The notes under the pieces were generated by a model, which had not been told where the DNA came from, ran no database searches, and saw nothing but the letters and a program-made list of their open reading frames with translations. From assembly GCF_014356525.2 (NCBI RefSeq), contig NC_052512.1:1350797-1414796 (forward strand): a DNA stretch of 64,000 nucleotides, given 5' to 3'. Positions 1-12,200 of this stretch are shown here, piece after piece (positions within the stretch are counted from its first letter, which is position 1; each line of letters opens with the position of its first letter). Made by a program: the position numbers and the translations under genes. The DNA comes from Nilaparvata lugens (taxonomy: Eukaryota; Arthropoda; Insecta; Hemiptera; Delphacidae).

Positions 1-59
1 AATGATAATTCTATTTGTCATTCATTTAATTAGGGATTTTTGGTTTCTGCTAGATTAAA

Positions 60-146
60 GTCAAGAACTATAAACTGAATGATTCAATCTATTCCGTGCT
101 TTAACAATAGCCTTGCAGAGCATAGGTTACCTGCTAGTATATTTAA
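60..146 (+). mobile_element. Helitron-like 3' terminus (CTAGT end)
   Basis: The string CCTTGCAGAGCATAGG followed by TTACCTGCTAGT ends in CTAG at 134-137. Related ends occur at 12552-12578 (plus), 9549-9570 (minus, in the other arm) and, with CTGG instead of CTAG, at 20742-20765. Insect Helitrons and Helentrons characteristically end in CTAG before a T. No hairpin or Rep/helicase gene is visible here, so the class is inferred from the terminus and from its recurrence. Confidence 0.45.
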
Positions 147-483
147 TTATGATTATAATTATTTTAGGTTTATTGATTATTTAGGTTCATTGATTATAAT
201 AGACTAGGCTATTGTATGTATGGTACAAAACAAATAATTCACTCAAAGACAAAAAATTTAGATTAGATTCATTAGATTTTATTTATTATGTATACAACAC
301 TGGTGAACACGCTTGGTGAATAAATAACTACTGTAGATATATAATATTGTTTTATTATTATTGTTTATTATTATCGAGAAGAATCGCTCAGATTCATAGA
401 GAGAAGAATAAAAAGAATCGATTAACTGTAGGTATAATTGCAATTTCCAATAGGCTACAGTTTATCAATAAAGAAGTAATAAT

Positions 484-1890
484 TCAATTTCAATTCCAAT
501 TTATTAAAACACACAAAACAAACAAAATTGCAAAGAATTACAAACCAAAAAAAAATACAATAAAATGTTACAAATATAAAAGAAACCATGGGCTTTGGTT
601 GGGTGTGTTGGAGAAGAGAAAAAAAAGAAAGGAAGACCTAGCCAACTATGGTTTCCTATGTAATAGGCTGGCAAAGATGAGAAGAGAGAAGTGATGAGGA
701 AAAAAGGGAAGGGAGAATGGGGGAAGGAAGAAGAAAAAGAGGAATAGGGATGCAAAATGAAGGTAAGCAAGTCCACTGAAAAATGAAAAAAACAAAGCTG
801 GAGCAAAAATCTTGAGTCTTATATAGGTATCTAAATAGAAGAGGAAATTACTGTATGTCCAGTTTTTTATATCGAGTTTATTTTTCTGCTGATCTTATTG
901 TCCTGAGAGAGTGGATTTGGAATAAGGTTAATTTAGTACCTTGTGAATTAACTGTCTCTTATACATTCAATATTAGGTTATAGGTTACATATTTGTTAGC
1001 AGTGGCCCTTAGATTATAAAATTGAGTGGTAGAGTTCATGTGAGAGGAAAATCTGATCTATATTTCATTAAGTACTCAATTACGGTTTCTATGTATTAAT
1101 TGATGTAACGACATGACCTCAAATTCACTAAAAACCATATCCGTTGGATAGAACTGGGTTTGCTTAATATACTCTTAATTATCAGTTTTGTGCTAAAAAT
1201 AATTCAGCAATATGACAGTTGAAACAGCTCCCCAAAAACTATGCCATAGGTACTGCAAGAATTGACTTGACTAGGCATGATAAGATCATTTTCAGGTGGT
1301 TCTTATTAAGAACTCTGTTAACTTGGTAGAATTTGAAAGATAAATATCTCTTTTTCTACATATGTATTTAATATGAACATCCCATTTAAGGTTTTCATCA
1401 ATTATGATTCCCAAGTACTCAGTATTAGTGACTTTTTTAATGGTGGGACAATCACAATTACCCAAATTTAAATTGCACTGAGAATGGAGGCTCAAATCTT
1501 GATTCTTGTTGGGATGCTTACATCTATTGCAGAGAAAGTTAGTTTAAGTTTTTTCAATATTTAAACATAAGGTATTCTTATCTAACCACTTCTTAATCAA
1601 AAGCATATTATGCTCAGCTATAGTATGAACTTTATTTCATGAATTACCGTGAAAAATAGCTGCAGTATCATCTGAAAAGGATATCACAGTTGAGTTTAGA
1701 AGTATTAAATTTTAAAAGTCATTTAAGTTACATAGAATATGAAAAGGATGGGAGAAAGTACAGTACCTTGAAGAAGACCATAAGAAGTTAGTTACACTAG
1801 ATTGATCATTTATGGTCAGGGACTGGGTTCTATTACTCAGATAGCTTTTGAACAATTTAAGCGAGACTCCTCGGAAACCGTTATACACTT
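484..1890 (-). pseudogene. Non-LTR retrotransposon fragment, C-terminal half of reverse transcriptase
   Basis: Two minus-strand reading pieces are recognisable. The piece at 1712-1900 has the palm motif region with FKSYLSNRTQ, and the piece at 1292-1495 has the thumb-type TEYLGIIIDENLKWDVHI. Frameshifts and stops separate them, and the catalytic YADD box is not preserved in an open frame. The 3' end, near 484, is an imperfect GAAATT/TTGAAT repeat tail typical of LINE 3' ends. The 5' part is missing. The copy at 20640-21770 lacks this segment, which marks it as an insertion into the older repeat. Jockey/CR1-like affinity is an inference. Confidence 0.7.
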
Positions 1891-2296
1891 CGATAGTCAT
1901 TATTCAATAACATTCCTAATTAGCCAGATATAATCGATTGTGAGTATTCAGCTCTTGTTGTTCTATAATGAAATTATTCATTTTAAACTGTCTGTATTGC
2001 TTGAATGAGATTAAGGCATGCTGTCAAGCGAATTATCACTAATTACTTTTTTTGCAATGATAGATAGTAAGTGAGAGTAGTTAAACAAGATTGTGAGAGA
2101 GAAGTACTGTATTGATGTGTGCGCTTGTGTGAGATAGAGGGAAAGTATAGGATTGAGAGAAAAAGACTTTGACAGAGCTTCAGGTACGCGCGCGCGCGAT
2201 ATGTATGAGAGAGAATGAATGAGAGTAATGTTTTAGTCTGGTGTAGACAGAGAAAGATAGTTTATGATCCCCCTCCCGGTGCAGTGATCGTTTAAT
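1891..2296. repeat. GA-rich and CG-alternating repeat shared with 21178-21760
   Basis: TAGTCATTATTCAATAACAT and the following bases recur at 21178. The GAGAGAGAAGTACTGTAT segment and the alternating CG run near 2187 recur in the same order at 21380-21490. No coding capacity is visible. The stretch is present only in the left arm and the 21-kb copy. Confidence 0.7.
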
Positions 2297-3307
2297 GCGA
2301 GCAGAGGGAGCGGAGTTGTGGGGTGATGGACGGCTGGTCCTTATCTAGCTCCAACAGAGTTGATGCGAAACCGGCTGAATGAATTTGTAATCTATGATGG
2401 TAAAATTGGCAACGTTGCTGGCTGCCATAAGTCACCACTCGCTGCCACTTGCTGGGCCATGGGGAACATACAAATATACACGGCTGCCATAAATTTAGGA
2501 GTTGACGGCTGCCATTATTATAGGACAATGGTGTCAATGTTAGCAAACTTTTTGTTTTGATATTATTACAAAAAAGTATATCTCGGACCTAATTCGATGT
2601 TTTAAGACATATACCCATGGAAAAGACATATCTCCACCTCTAAGAGTGCTGCCACACTATGCTTTACAGCGGCGCCACTTGAATAGGAGATGTCTTTTCA
2701 TTATACACCATAAAAACGACATATTACCCCTCCTAATAGTGCTGCCAACCTTTGCTTTAACAGGCGGGATGCCCACTTGATGGGAAGATGTCTTCCCATG
2801 GGAAGATGAAGAGGACTGATCTGCCCAGTTAGTATGCTGTAATTACTTCTCCGTATTTATTTAGAATCTTATTATTTAACTGAGAATAGTTTTTACAAGT
2901 TCAGTACTGTATTTCAGTTGTTATTGTCATGTTGAGACTCACTATCTGACTTTGTGATTAGTTAACATTGTGTTTCGGACTGTGTTCTTTGCGACTCAAC
3001 GATCAGCTGCTTGTTGAATACCGGTATCTTTTGTTTACTCGTGCGGTCGCCTAGCAACTAACCCAATACACTTTGCTTGTAACCAATCAACGATTGAGAC
3101 AATTCAAAGTCTGCAGGCGGATTTGTTTGAATCTCTGTGCTTTCCAATTGCTGTTTTTTATGAAGGTTATTCTTGTTTCACTGAACAATATACATGATAA
3201 CAATATCATTGTTTATCAGCAATATCAACTAATCAATTCTTTTATAACAATTTACATATACACATTTCAAGCTACGATTTTCATTTTCTGCTTTTCTATG
3301 AATAAAT

Positions 3308-3565
3308 ATGATAAAAACAACTACGAGCAAGGGCAACCCAGCGATTCTCGTTGACTCTTTCAAATATCGAAAAGCGGGGCCGGTGTCCACCGGAGATATT
3401 GTTTGGAGATGCTTAGCGAGAAATTGCTGTGCTAGTGTTAGGACGGATGCTGAAATTTTCATGCTTAAAAGTAGAACGAGAACGCATAATCACGAGAAAA
3501 TAGACATGAATAGCCTGCCTCATCCAGAAATTTTAGCGTATCAAATACTCATGATTCGTCTATAA
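3308..3565 (+). pseudogene. LINE ORF1 N-terminal piece: FLYWCH-type zinc finger
   Basis: The 85-codon frame contains the signature F-x-YRK, then G-x-x-x-W-x-C about 13 residues on, a C-x-A step, and a terminal HNH at roughly residues 57-59. This matches the F/Y-W-C-C-H-x-H layout of FLYWCH zinc fingers, which bind DNA or RNA. The frame then ends, and the rest of ORF1 continues in a different frame from 3589, so a frameshift probably separates two parts of one protein. The ATG used here may not be the original start, since leader bases continue upstream. Its role in the element would be nucleic-acid binding in the RNP (inference). Confidence 0.65.
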
Positions 3566-3588
3566 CAAGTAAATCTCCTGAAAATTCT

Positions 3589-4720
3589 TTGAACAGTCTA
3601 CCGGAAAATTTGATGCCATTCGTAGATATATCATCTAAATTAGATAGCGAGCTTTCTGAGTCTTTACATGAGGAGGTTTCTGCTTCAAACGACGGTGTAA
3701 GAGTGATAAAGTCAGCGGCTTTTGAACTGTCAGTGAAAGATTCTTCTTCTGAGTGCTGTCCTCATTTACTGCAGGAAATTTATGAACTTAAAGAGACTCT
3801 TGAAAAGCGTCTAATAGAGTGGGAAGCAGCGGTAGATCGTGCTGCTGACATGGAGACTAGGTTGAATGAGTTTTCAGTTAAATGTAGATGCAGAAAATCG
3901 CGAGTCGACATATCATGCAATACAGTGAATAATTATGTAGCTGAGATAGATTTACCTAAAAGTGTTTCTGTCAATGAAAATGTTTCAACCCTAAAAGAAA
4001 AAATTAAAAATCACAAGTTAGAAATTGAAGGTTTGAGTGATCAAATAAAGAAAATGATGACTACGATAGAAACTCTGGAAGCTGATAATCTCTGTCTATG
4101 GAACACAATAACGGAAAATGCTTCTGCGGCATCAATACTAACTTGGTCCAACCCTAATGTCAAATCGACTTCAAATATGACATATGCTTCAGTAACTAAA
4201 CAAAATAAAGTAATTAAAGGTAATACTGTAAGTTATTCACGTAATAGTGTTTATTTGTGGGCTGATAGTCAGGGTAGAAAAATGAGAGATTTAATTTGGG
4301 AGAGACTGCCGGTTGGCTACTCATGTGAGGCTTACGTTGCGCCAGGAGCAACTTTCGAAATAATTTCGAATGAAATGCTTTCTTGTAGTAGACGTCATAA
4401 TCTGGGTCTGAATGATTGGGTGTTTGTTATAGCGGTACAAATAGTGTGTCGAACAATTTCAAAAAATCGATATTGAAGCTTACATTAGAAAGTTGAGTTA
4501 TTTAGCAAATGAATATGGAAATTGTAATTTGATATTGTCAACTGTTCCTTACAGGTATGATTTAAGTTTCAATTCAACTGAGAATGAAATGATTGATGCG
4601 CTAATAGTGAAATTCGTTCCTTGTGTCATAGGAATAGCATTCATCTAATTGATATATGGTATCTTGAACCTTCCAACTACACAAGCATGGTTTGCATCTG
4701 AAAAAAAGGTAAACAGAGTG
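3589..4720 (+). pseudogene. LINE ORF1 main part: coiled coil plus SGNH-like hydrolase domain
   Basis: The open part (3589-4476, 295 codons) has a heptad-rich helical stretch at about residues 130-170. It is followed by a domain starting near residue 220 with ADSQGRKM and, further on, a PGA step and DWVFVIA. The DS-x-GR, PGA and WV-x-VIA spacing resembles the SGNH/GDSL esterase-like domain seen in ORF1 of some LINEs. At about 4433 a one-base loss shifts the frame. Recognisable SGNH sequence (LSTVPYRYDL) continues in another frame to about 4620, after which no clear homology is seen up to 5078. The protein would be the LINE RNP component, with hydrolase activity unproven. Confidence 0.6.
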
Positions 4721-5078
4721 TGAGTAAAAAATAGCTGCGTTAATTGGCGAGTATGACAGAGAGAAATTATACAGAAATAAGTTAGTAGTCCCTACCAGTA
4801 TTGATCGTGCATTTAGTCCAGAAAAGCTTTCTTCTAGAAGAAAATCCATTGACAGTCAGAATGATATCATACAATCTTTTATAACAATTGATGAAACTTA
4901 GGATCTGAATACGATTCTAATTATGTTGACAATCCTCCTGTTGAACCCAATATGCCAGTTGTTGTGGAGCATTTAAATTAACTCTCATGACAAAGATGCT
5001 TCAAGCATATCTGCTGTAGATTTACAATTAAGGACTGATACCCATGTTAATATTGTTGAAAGAGGGCCTGATAATATT

Positions 5079-5909
5079 ATGATTTCTAATTCTGTTTCTC
5101 ACAATTTCTCATTGGTAACCAGGTATAATGATTATAGCAATGACAAGCTTAATTGTTTTTTCTTGAATATACAAGGCCTATGTAATAAATTCGACTACTT
5201 GTCTCTTATTTGTACTAAATACAATATAAAAGTTCTTACTATAGCTGAGCATTGGATTAATAGTACTGATGTGGATTTTACATATCTGCCTGGTTTTAAA
5301 ACTGCCTCTGTTTTTTGTAGAACAAACCGAGCACGGGGTGGGTCAGCGATTTTTGTTCATGATCAACTGGAATTCAGGGCTCTTGATCATATTAGAGACA
5401 TGTCAATCGAAATGGTATGCGAAGTTTCAGCAATTGAACTTATCAGGGATAAAATAATAATTTTGTCAGTTTATAGACCCTACAATAGAAGTATAAGTTT
5501 TTTTAATGAATTCTAATCGTGTTTTTATAATGTATTAAGTGCTGTTTTTAAAAATGGTTACAGTTTGATCATATGTGGAGATTTCAATGTAAATATTTTA
5601 GGTCATGATTGCTTTAAAAATGATTTATTGAATTTGTTTGAGAGTTTTGGTTTGACTGTTACTATTAATGATATTACTAGACCTGGTCTTGATGGAGTTT
5701 CAAATGGATCATGTATTGATACATTAATACATGTCAATATTTTGACAGATATTCATAATAGTCTATGGTCAACTGAAATCATTCACTCTCTCTTTTCTGA
5801 TCATGAAGGAATTCTGTTTAGACTCAACTTCATAAATAAGGATGTAAAAAGTACTGTAAATAACACTAAGTTTAGATTAATTAATAATGTTAATGTAGAA
5901 TTTTTCTAA
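5079..5909 (+). pseudogene. LINE ORF2 N-terminal: apurinic-like endonuclease
   Basis: Two adjacent frames cover the domain. The first (5079-5516) has NIQGL, IAEHW, GGSAIFV and ILSVYRP. The second (5565-5909) has ICGDFNVNIL and SDHEGI. These are the expected order of endonuclease/exonuclease/phosphatase blocks in LINE ORF2: the catalytic E of AEHW, the D/N of GDFN and the D/H of SDH. A frame change between 5516 and 5565 breaks the ORF. In an intact element this enzyme nicks target DNA to prime reverse transcription. Confidence 0.8.
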
Positions 5910-6004
5910 GTTTTCTGAAATCCATAAATTGGTTGGAGGTGTACTCCGTAACAATTATAATGATAGGTACAATAAATTTTTTGAAATATTCATGAGAGCT
6001 GTGA

Positions 6005-7560
6005 ATGGTTCATTCCAATGGAAAACTTGTAACCCATAATTTCAAGCAAAAAAATGAATGGTATGATAGTAGGCTAAGAGCGTTGAAGGCTAAATGTGAT
6101 GGGCTGTATCATTTATATAAAACCTTAAAAACACCTGAGTTACTCTCCTGCTATAAAGAAACAAAAAGTCATATAGGATTGAAATAAAAAAGACAAGAAT
6201 TTCCTATCACAATAAAATTATAAGTAGCTCTGTTAATAAAAGTAAGGCTTTATGGAGAATTGTAAATAGTCTAACAAATAAGAAATGTAGTAATAGATCT
6301 TCAGTTGATGAGTAAGCTCGGAAGACTTTAATAATTTTCTTTGTAGATTATATTACGCAGCTAAGCAATAATATTCCTGTCAGTATTGAAAGTACAGCTT
6401 ATTATTACAGTAAGTTGGAAAAACCAGGAGTAATTTTTTCTTTCAAGCCAGTAACTGTTGAAAAAGTTTTTCATACAATTTTAAATCTAAGCAACAGTAA
6501 GTGATGGATATTTATGGTCTAAATGCTTCAATTTTGAAGATAGCTGCTGATAAAATAAGTGAGGTTCTGGCTTTTTTATTTAATGAATGCATTATTGCTG
6601 GTTGTATCTATCCTGAAAAGTTGAAAAATGTAAAAGTTTTGCCCATACATAAGAAGGGTTCCAGAAAGGAGAAAAGTAATTTCAGGCCAATTGCAATAGT
6701 ACCTGTTTTCTCTAAAGTGTTTGAGACGTTGATTCATGAACAGATGTCATATTTCTTTGAGACCACAATTTATTTTCTCATAAGCAATTTGTTTCAGGGC
6801 GGGTAGAAGCACAAATGATCCTATTGTTAATGTTGTAAGTGGGGTATTAGCAACATGGAGGCAGGTGATTCTGTAGGTCTAAGGTCATACGATTTTTCAA
6901 GAGCGTTTGACACTATTCAACACGATATTTTGGTGGATAAACTAATTTTCTATGGCTTTACACCAGGTGCAGTCAAACTTATATTATCATATTTGAGTGA
7001 CAGGAATCAGTTTGTCTTTAAAGATGGGGTTCTGTCAAATGGCAGATTATTGGAGTTTGGCGTTCCTCCTCAGGCTCTATATTGGGCCCCATTCTCTTCA
7101 ATATTTATATAAATGATTTACCAATTAATATTGATAGGAACTGTCTGGACGGTTACCTATTTGCTGATGACTTAGGTTTGAAAATAATTGTCCATCCAAA
7201 GATGATCTTGAAAGAGAACGGAATCACAGTTATTGTATTCTAAAGGACTGGTGTGCAGCTAATAATCTGTCTCTTAATAAGATAAAACCTCTGATATAAT
7301 TTTTAATTTTAGAAAGGAGAAGGACACGACGCCTATCAAGTTTCTTGGTGTTATGGTTGATTCTTGTCTATCATGGGAGGCACACATTGATTTCTTGTCT
7401 AGTAAACTTGCTAAAGGCCTTTATATGCTTCGTAGACTATCTGTAACGGTTGATAGGCCTGTGCTGATAAATATATTACGCACACATACAAAGTCTCCTA
7501 TCTTACGGAATAATGCTTTGGGCTAATAGTGTAAGAGCTAATTCAATCTTTGTCCTTCAA
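6005..7560 (+). pseudogene. LINE ORF2 reverse transcriptase, broken in several frames
   Basis: Pieces in order: 6005-6187, a linker after the endonuclease; 6501-6806, with LPIHKKGSRKEKSNFRPIA, RT blocks 1-2; 6855-7112, with YDFSRAFDTI (first catalytic Asp) and SYLSDRNQ; about 7105-7180, encoding INDLP and the FADD catalytic box; and about 7330-7490, with KFLGVMVD and LSWEAHI, the thumb region. At least five frameshifts or stops separate them. The FADD in place of the common YADD is within the range for LINE RTs. The copy cannot encode an active enzyme. Confidence 0.8.
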
Positions 7561-8077
7561 AAAAAAAAGCTATTAGGATTATTTGTAATTTGCCTCTCAA
7601 TGCTCATTGTAAACAGCATTTTATTGAACTAGGCTTACTGACATTGCCATCACTGTATGTTTTTAATATTCTTTGTTATGTACAAAAAAATTGGAAAAAT
7701 ATGACTCAAATAATAATCACCATAACTTAAATACACGAAATAGACATAGACTTAGAATTCCTCAATACAGCCATACCAAATCGCAGAGAAACTGGCATTT
7801 CATGTCAATAAAGCTATACACTCCACACCTGACCAGTTTAAGTTACTCACATATGCACAATTTAAAAATAAAATAAAATATGTGTTGATTAATGAATGTT
7901 TGTATACTGTGAATGATTTCTTTTTGATTAACTGGGTGCAGTTTCTGTAGTAATAGTGATTTATGAATTTATGTATTAAATTTTTATGTATGAATTTTGA
8001 TTTCAAAATGTAATCTGACAAAGTCAATGTATTTCTTGTGAATATTGAATCACCAATAAATTCTATTCTATTCTATT
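7561..8077 (+). other. LINE 3' end with TTCTA repeat tail
   Basis: Residual C-terminal coding similarity (HNLNTRNRHRLRIP at about 7700-7760) is followed by an AT-rich 3' UTR, an AATAAA at about 8055 and three to four TTCTA units. The right arm of the inverted repeat resumes directly after the tail. Confidence 0.7.
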
Positions 8078-9682
8078 CAAGTGGCAGCCGCCTGTAAACC
8101 ATACATGTGGCAGCCACTCTTAGGAGTGGAGTATATGTCATTTTTATGGTGTATAATGTCTTAAAACATCGAATTTAGGACCGAGATCTACTTTTTATTG
8201 TCATAATATCAATAAACAAAAAGTTTGCTAACATTGCACCATTGTCCTATAATAATGGCAGCCGTCAACTTTCCAAATTTATGGCAGCCGTGTATATTTT
8301 TGTATGTTTCCCCATGATGCCCAACAAGTGGCAGCGAGTGGTGACTTATGGCAGCCAGCAACGTTGCCAATTTTACCATCATAGATTACAAATTCATTCA
8401 GCCGGTTTTGCATCAACTCTGTTGGAACTAGATAAGGACCAGCCGTCCATTACCCCACAACTCCGCTCCCTTTGCTATAGCACAAAAACTGATAATTAAA
8501 AGTATATTAAGCAATCCCAGGTTCTATCCAACGGATATGGTTTTTAGTGATTATGAGGTCATGTCTATACATCAATTATACATAAAAACCGTAATTGAGT
8601 ACTTAATAAAATATAGATCAGATTTTCCTCTCACATTGAACTCTACACACAATTTTTATAATCTAAGGGCCACTGCTAACAAATATGTAACCTATAACAC
8701 TAATATTGAATGTATAAGGAGGCAGTTAATTCACATAGGTACTAAAATGATAAACCTTATTCCAAATCACTCTCTCATGGACAATAAGATCAGCAGAAAA
8801 ATTAAACTCGATATAAAAAACTGGACATACAGTAATTTCCTCTTCTATTTAGATACCTATATAAGACTCAAGATTTTTGCTCCAGCTTTGTTTTTTCATT
8901 ATTTTTTTTTTAATTTTTCAGTGGACTTGCTTACCTTCATTTTGCATACCTATTCCTCTGTTTTTCTTCCTTCCCCCATTTCTCCCTTCCCTTTTTTCCT
9001 CATCACTTCTCTCTTCTCATCTTTGCCAGCCTATTACATAGGAAACCATAGTTGGCTAGGTATCTTCCTTTCTTTTTTCTCTTCTCCAACACACCCAACC
9101 ACAAAGCCCATGGTTCTTTTATATTTGTAACATTTTATTGTATTTTATTTGTTTTGTAATTCTTTGCAATTTTGTTTTGTTTTGTGTGTTTTAATAAATT
9201 GGAAATTGAAATTGAATTATTACTTCTTTATTGATAAACTGTAGCCTATTGGAAATTGCAATTATACCTACATTAATCGAATTCTTTTTATTCTTCTCTC
9301 TATGAATCTGAGCGATTCTTCTCGAATAATAATAAACAATAATAATTAAACAATATTATATAAGCTACAGTAGTTATTTTATTCACCAAGCAGTGTTCAC
9401 CAGTGTTGGTATACATAATAAATAAAATCTAATGATCTAATCTAAATTTTTGTCTTTGAGTGAATTATTTTTTGTACCATACATACAATAGCCTAGTCTA
9501 TTATAATCAATAAACCTAAATAATCAATAATCATAAATATAAATAATACTAGCAGGTAACCTATGCTCTGCAAGGCTATTGTTAAAGCACGGGATAGATT
9601 GAATTCAGCTTTATAGTTCTTGACTTTAATCAAGCAGAAACCAAAAATCCCTATTAAAATGAATGACAAATAGAATTATCAT
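8078..9682 (-). repeat. Right arm of the large inverted repeat
   Basis: Reverse-complement match to 1-1195 and 2297-2682. At about 8477 the arm jumps directly between sequences that lie 1.1 kb apart in the left arm, so either this arm suffered an internal deletion or the left arm gained sequence. A Helitron-like CTAG end is at 9549-9552 on the minus strand. The match to base 1 stops at about 9682, where the window's left edge limits comparison. Confidence 0.85.
8478..9220 (+). pseudogene. Non-LTR retrotransposon 3' fragment in the right arm
   Basis: This is the counterpart of the minus-strand fragment at 484-1195. The open stretch 8537-9130 begins with residues typical of the far C-terminus of LINE ORF2 (KYVTYNTN, IGTKMINLIP, KLDIKNW) up to about 8890 and then runs through 3' UTR. 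The element ends near 9216 in imperfect GAAATT units after TTTAATAAATTGG. Only the last part of the polymerase protein remains and no catalytic residues are present. Confidence 0.65.
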
Positions 9683-10980
9683 TGTGATTAGTGCCTCACA
9701 CTTTCAAATTCATCCTCCAACAGAACAAAATAAATAAGCTTTATATTTTGTCAATGATTTCCAAGATTTCAGAGACTTTGTTATCAGAATTTTCAAAGCC
9801 TTGATCAGTATTTATAATTTTTTAAGTATCGACGAATTGCTTTAAATTCAGCCAAATCTTGCTCGAAATTAGTGAAGATTTGTCTATTCTCAACAAATGG
9901 ATTCACAGCGCTTTTATTTGTTTTATTGGAAGGAGTTCAGCATATAAACTATTAAAAATCAAATCGATATGCTTTTGCTGATAAAGAAGAGGCTTTGTAA
10001 TCTAGTCTAGGAGCATCATATTATTTTGTATACGAATAACTTAGCTAGCCTATATCATTGAAACTCATTCTTAATGATGGATGTCATCTGTATTTTACAT
10101 GAAATTTTATTACTGGAGAATAGTTATTTCACTGATGATTTTTATTTTACAAATAATGTGAACAATAAAATTGATTTGATAATAGAACTCATTAAGGTGA
10201 AATATTCAATCAAAAATATTTGCAGAACTCATTTAAATAAGGAGTTTTGTAATAATCTTGAGAGACAACATGATTCCATAATCAAAATATGATATTATAC
10301 ATATTTTCATAATATTTAGAGTAATTACAACGTTAGTAGACAGAACTACTAACTTTGGGGTAATTACTGTATCGGATGGAATAGGAAATGAATGATTGAT
10401 TTGATGCAAAAGAATTGGAACCTCAGTTTATTGAGTTGAATATTATAGCAAGAAAATAAGAATAGATAATAGGTAAAATAATCAATACTCATCAACATTT
10501 TGCAAAACAATGGAAATAGAATAAAGTTAGAAATAAATGTATGAATAGGTGAATACATAAACAAATAAGTAGATTGATAAAAGTATTAAAGTGATTCTAT
10601 TTTAGTAGCCTATTCAGATTCAGATTCTATTACAGTATTTTTCCTGAATTAACAATAGTCTATTACTTGATTCAGCGTTTCAATCAATTTGAATCCCGAA
10701 AATGAGAATACTGTAGTCAATTTGTAAAATAAAATGAATGTCATCAACATTTTGTAAAACAATAGAAATAGAATACTGGTACCGTGAGATAGTATACTGG
10801 AGATAATTATAATGAAACGATATATAATATTTTGGCAAGCTGAGCAAAAAAATAAGGTCAAATGCACCTTTTCGTCATCTTCAAATGAAAAATGAGTTTT
10901 GTGGGTTGTCAAAACTCCCTCTGAAAGGGAAACTACTCAACTTATCCTATCTTTTCGTAAAATAACAATAATCATCCATC
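9683..10980. other. AT-rich stretch without recognisable gene
   Basis: Short open frames here show no family motif. A roughly 35-bp string around CATCAACATTTTGCAAAACAA recurs at about 10495 and 10740. Otherwise I see nothing. Confidence 0.6.
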
Positions 10981-11724
10981 CATCTATTATCTTCTGTACT
11001 ATAATGAAGGAAAGAACTGGATTATACACGTATACAGGTGTAAAGTATAGGAAAATTATGTTTGACGCATTATCACGTCAGAACTGGACTGATTAACTTG
11101 AAATTTTGCATATAGATTCTTGCTTAACCGAGGGTGGTTACAGACCAATTTTAAATTCTTCAAGATTTGATTACATAACGTTTTCAGTTTGTCAAGTTTT
11201 CAATTATTTGTCATGCTTCCAGTTTGTATGGAAGCAGCAGAAGATTTCTCTTAAAAGGGAAATTAGAAGATAGGTATGATTGGGTTCCTTTTCGAATGAT
11301 AAAATAGTATATTTCGCACCTAGGGCCGAAAATGAGACTTTTCTGGCTCGAAATCGGTTTTCAAGTCCGAGGCCGTAGGCCGAGGACTAGAAAAGATTGA
11401 GAGCCGGAAAAACATTTTTGCCCATGGTGAGAACGTAATTTTTCGCCACACGGAAAAATAAACAATATATATATGAGAATAATAATTATTCTCATTGTCT
11501 ATTATAAGCACTTCCGAAAGCAAAAGTGGAAGGTGATAGCTCTAGCAAATCTGAATATCAAGAAATTGTCCAAGTATTTTTATTTTTTATTCTGATTTGT
11601 CTGAATAACCTAAAAGATTATGTTCAATTATGTAGAGGTTGAGTTTATACTTTTATTCTTCCAAATGACAATAAGATGATATTATTATAAATGTTTTAAT
11701 TATTGAATGATAAACACAAATAAT

Positions 11725-11825
11725 GAAAAGTTTTTGATCAGCTGGTTTATCACACTTGAAAAAGTTTTTGATCAGCTGGTTTATAACACTTGAAAAAGTT
11801 TTTGATCAGCTGTTTTAGCACACTT
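11725..11825. repeat. About 38-bp tandem repeat, three units
   Basis: The unit AAGTTTTTGATCAGCTGGTT plus about 18 more bases is repeated three times with minor changes. The core TTTTTGATCAGCTG also occurs singly in the blocks at about 43675 and 49780. Confidence 0.85.
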
Positions 11826-11867
11826 AAAATTCGGCCAATCTGATGTGATCTGAATGTCAATGGAAGT

Positions 11868-12200
11868 TTAGGTTAGAAGTTCTATCCTTCTATGAAAATC
11901 GAATTATTTGAATATTTTATAATATATATCTTATCTGTATTTTATCCATTTAAATAAAATGATAGTATATTATTACAGAATACTTTATTGAATTCTAGAA
12001 GCATAAAATGATTCCGTTTATCCACCATGTTCCGTGATAAACGCTTTACTAGGAGGTTTGAGGTTAGATTCTATTATACTCTGAAAATTGAATTTGAATA
12101 GTTTATAATATCTCATTTGTATTTCATTCATCCAAATAAAATGATAGTATCTTATTGCAAAAACTTTATTCAATTCTAGAAGCATAAACTGATTCCGTTT
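11868..12200. repeat. Tandem duplication of a roughly 150-bp AT-rich unit
   Basis: 11868-12019 and 12054-12200 share GAATTCTAGAAGCATAAA or a close form, AAATAAAATGATAGTAT and the bases between. Nothing coding is visible. Confidence 0.8.

Larger units (their letters stand above)
1..2682 (+). repeat. Left arm of a large inverted repeat
   Basis: Bases 1-1195 are the reverse complement of about 8479-9682, and 2297-2682 are the reverse complement of about 8078-8477, with moderate divergence and small indels. The right arm lacks the counterpart of 1196-2296. The arm may extend left of the window. It contains a Helitron-like CTAG end (134-137), a minus-strand non-LTR fragment (about 484-1890), a GA-rich and CG-alternating stretch (2040-2290) and a segment rich in GGCTGCCAT words (2400-2540). 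A third copy without the non-LTR insertion lies at 20640-21770. Confidence 0.85.
2810..8077 (+). mobile_element. Non-LTR retrotransposon with FLYWCH/SGNH ORF1, decayed
   Basis: In order, the element has a 5' leader, a FLYWCH zinc-finger piece, a coiled-coil/SGNH-like ORF1, an AP-type endonuclease, a reverse transcriptase and a 3' end of AATAAA followed by repeated TTCTA (8056-8077). All reading frames are interrupted. It lies between the two arms of the inverted repeat, so it probably inserted into that structure. The 5' boundary is approximate because the left-arm similarity stops near 2790. The domain order fits CR1/Jockey-type LINEs; the exact clade needs a phylogeny. Confidence 0.85.
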
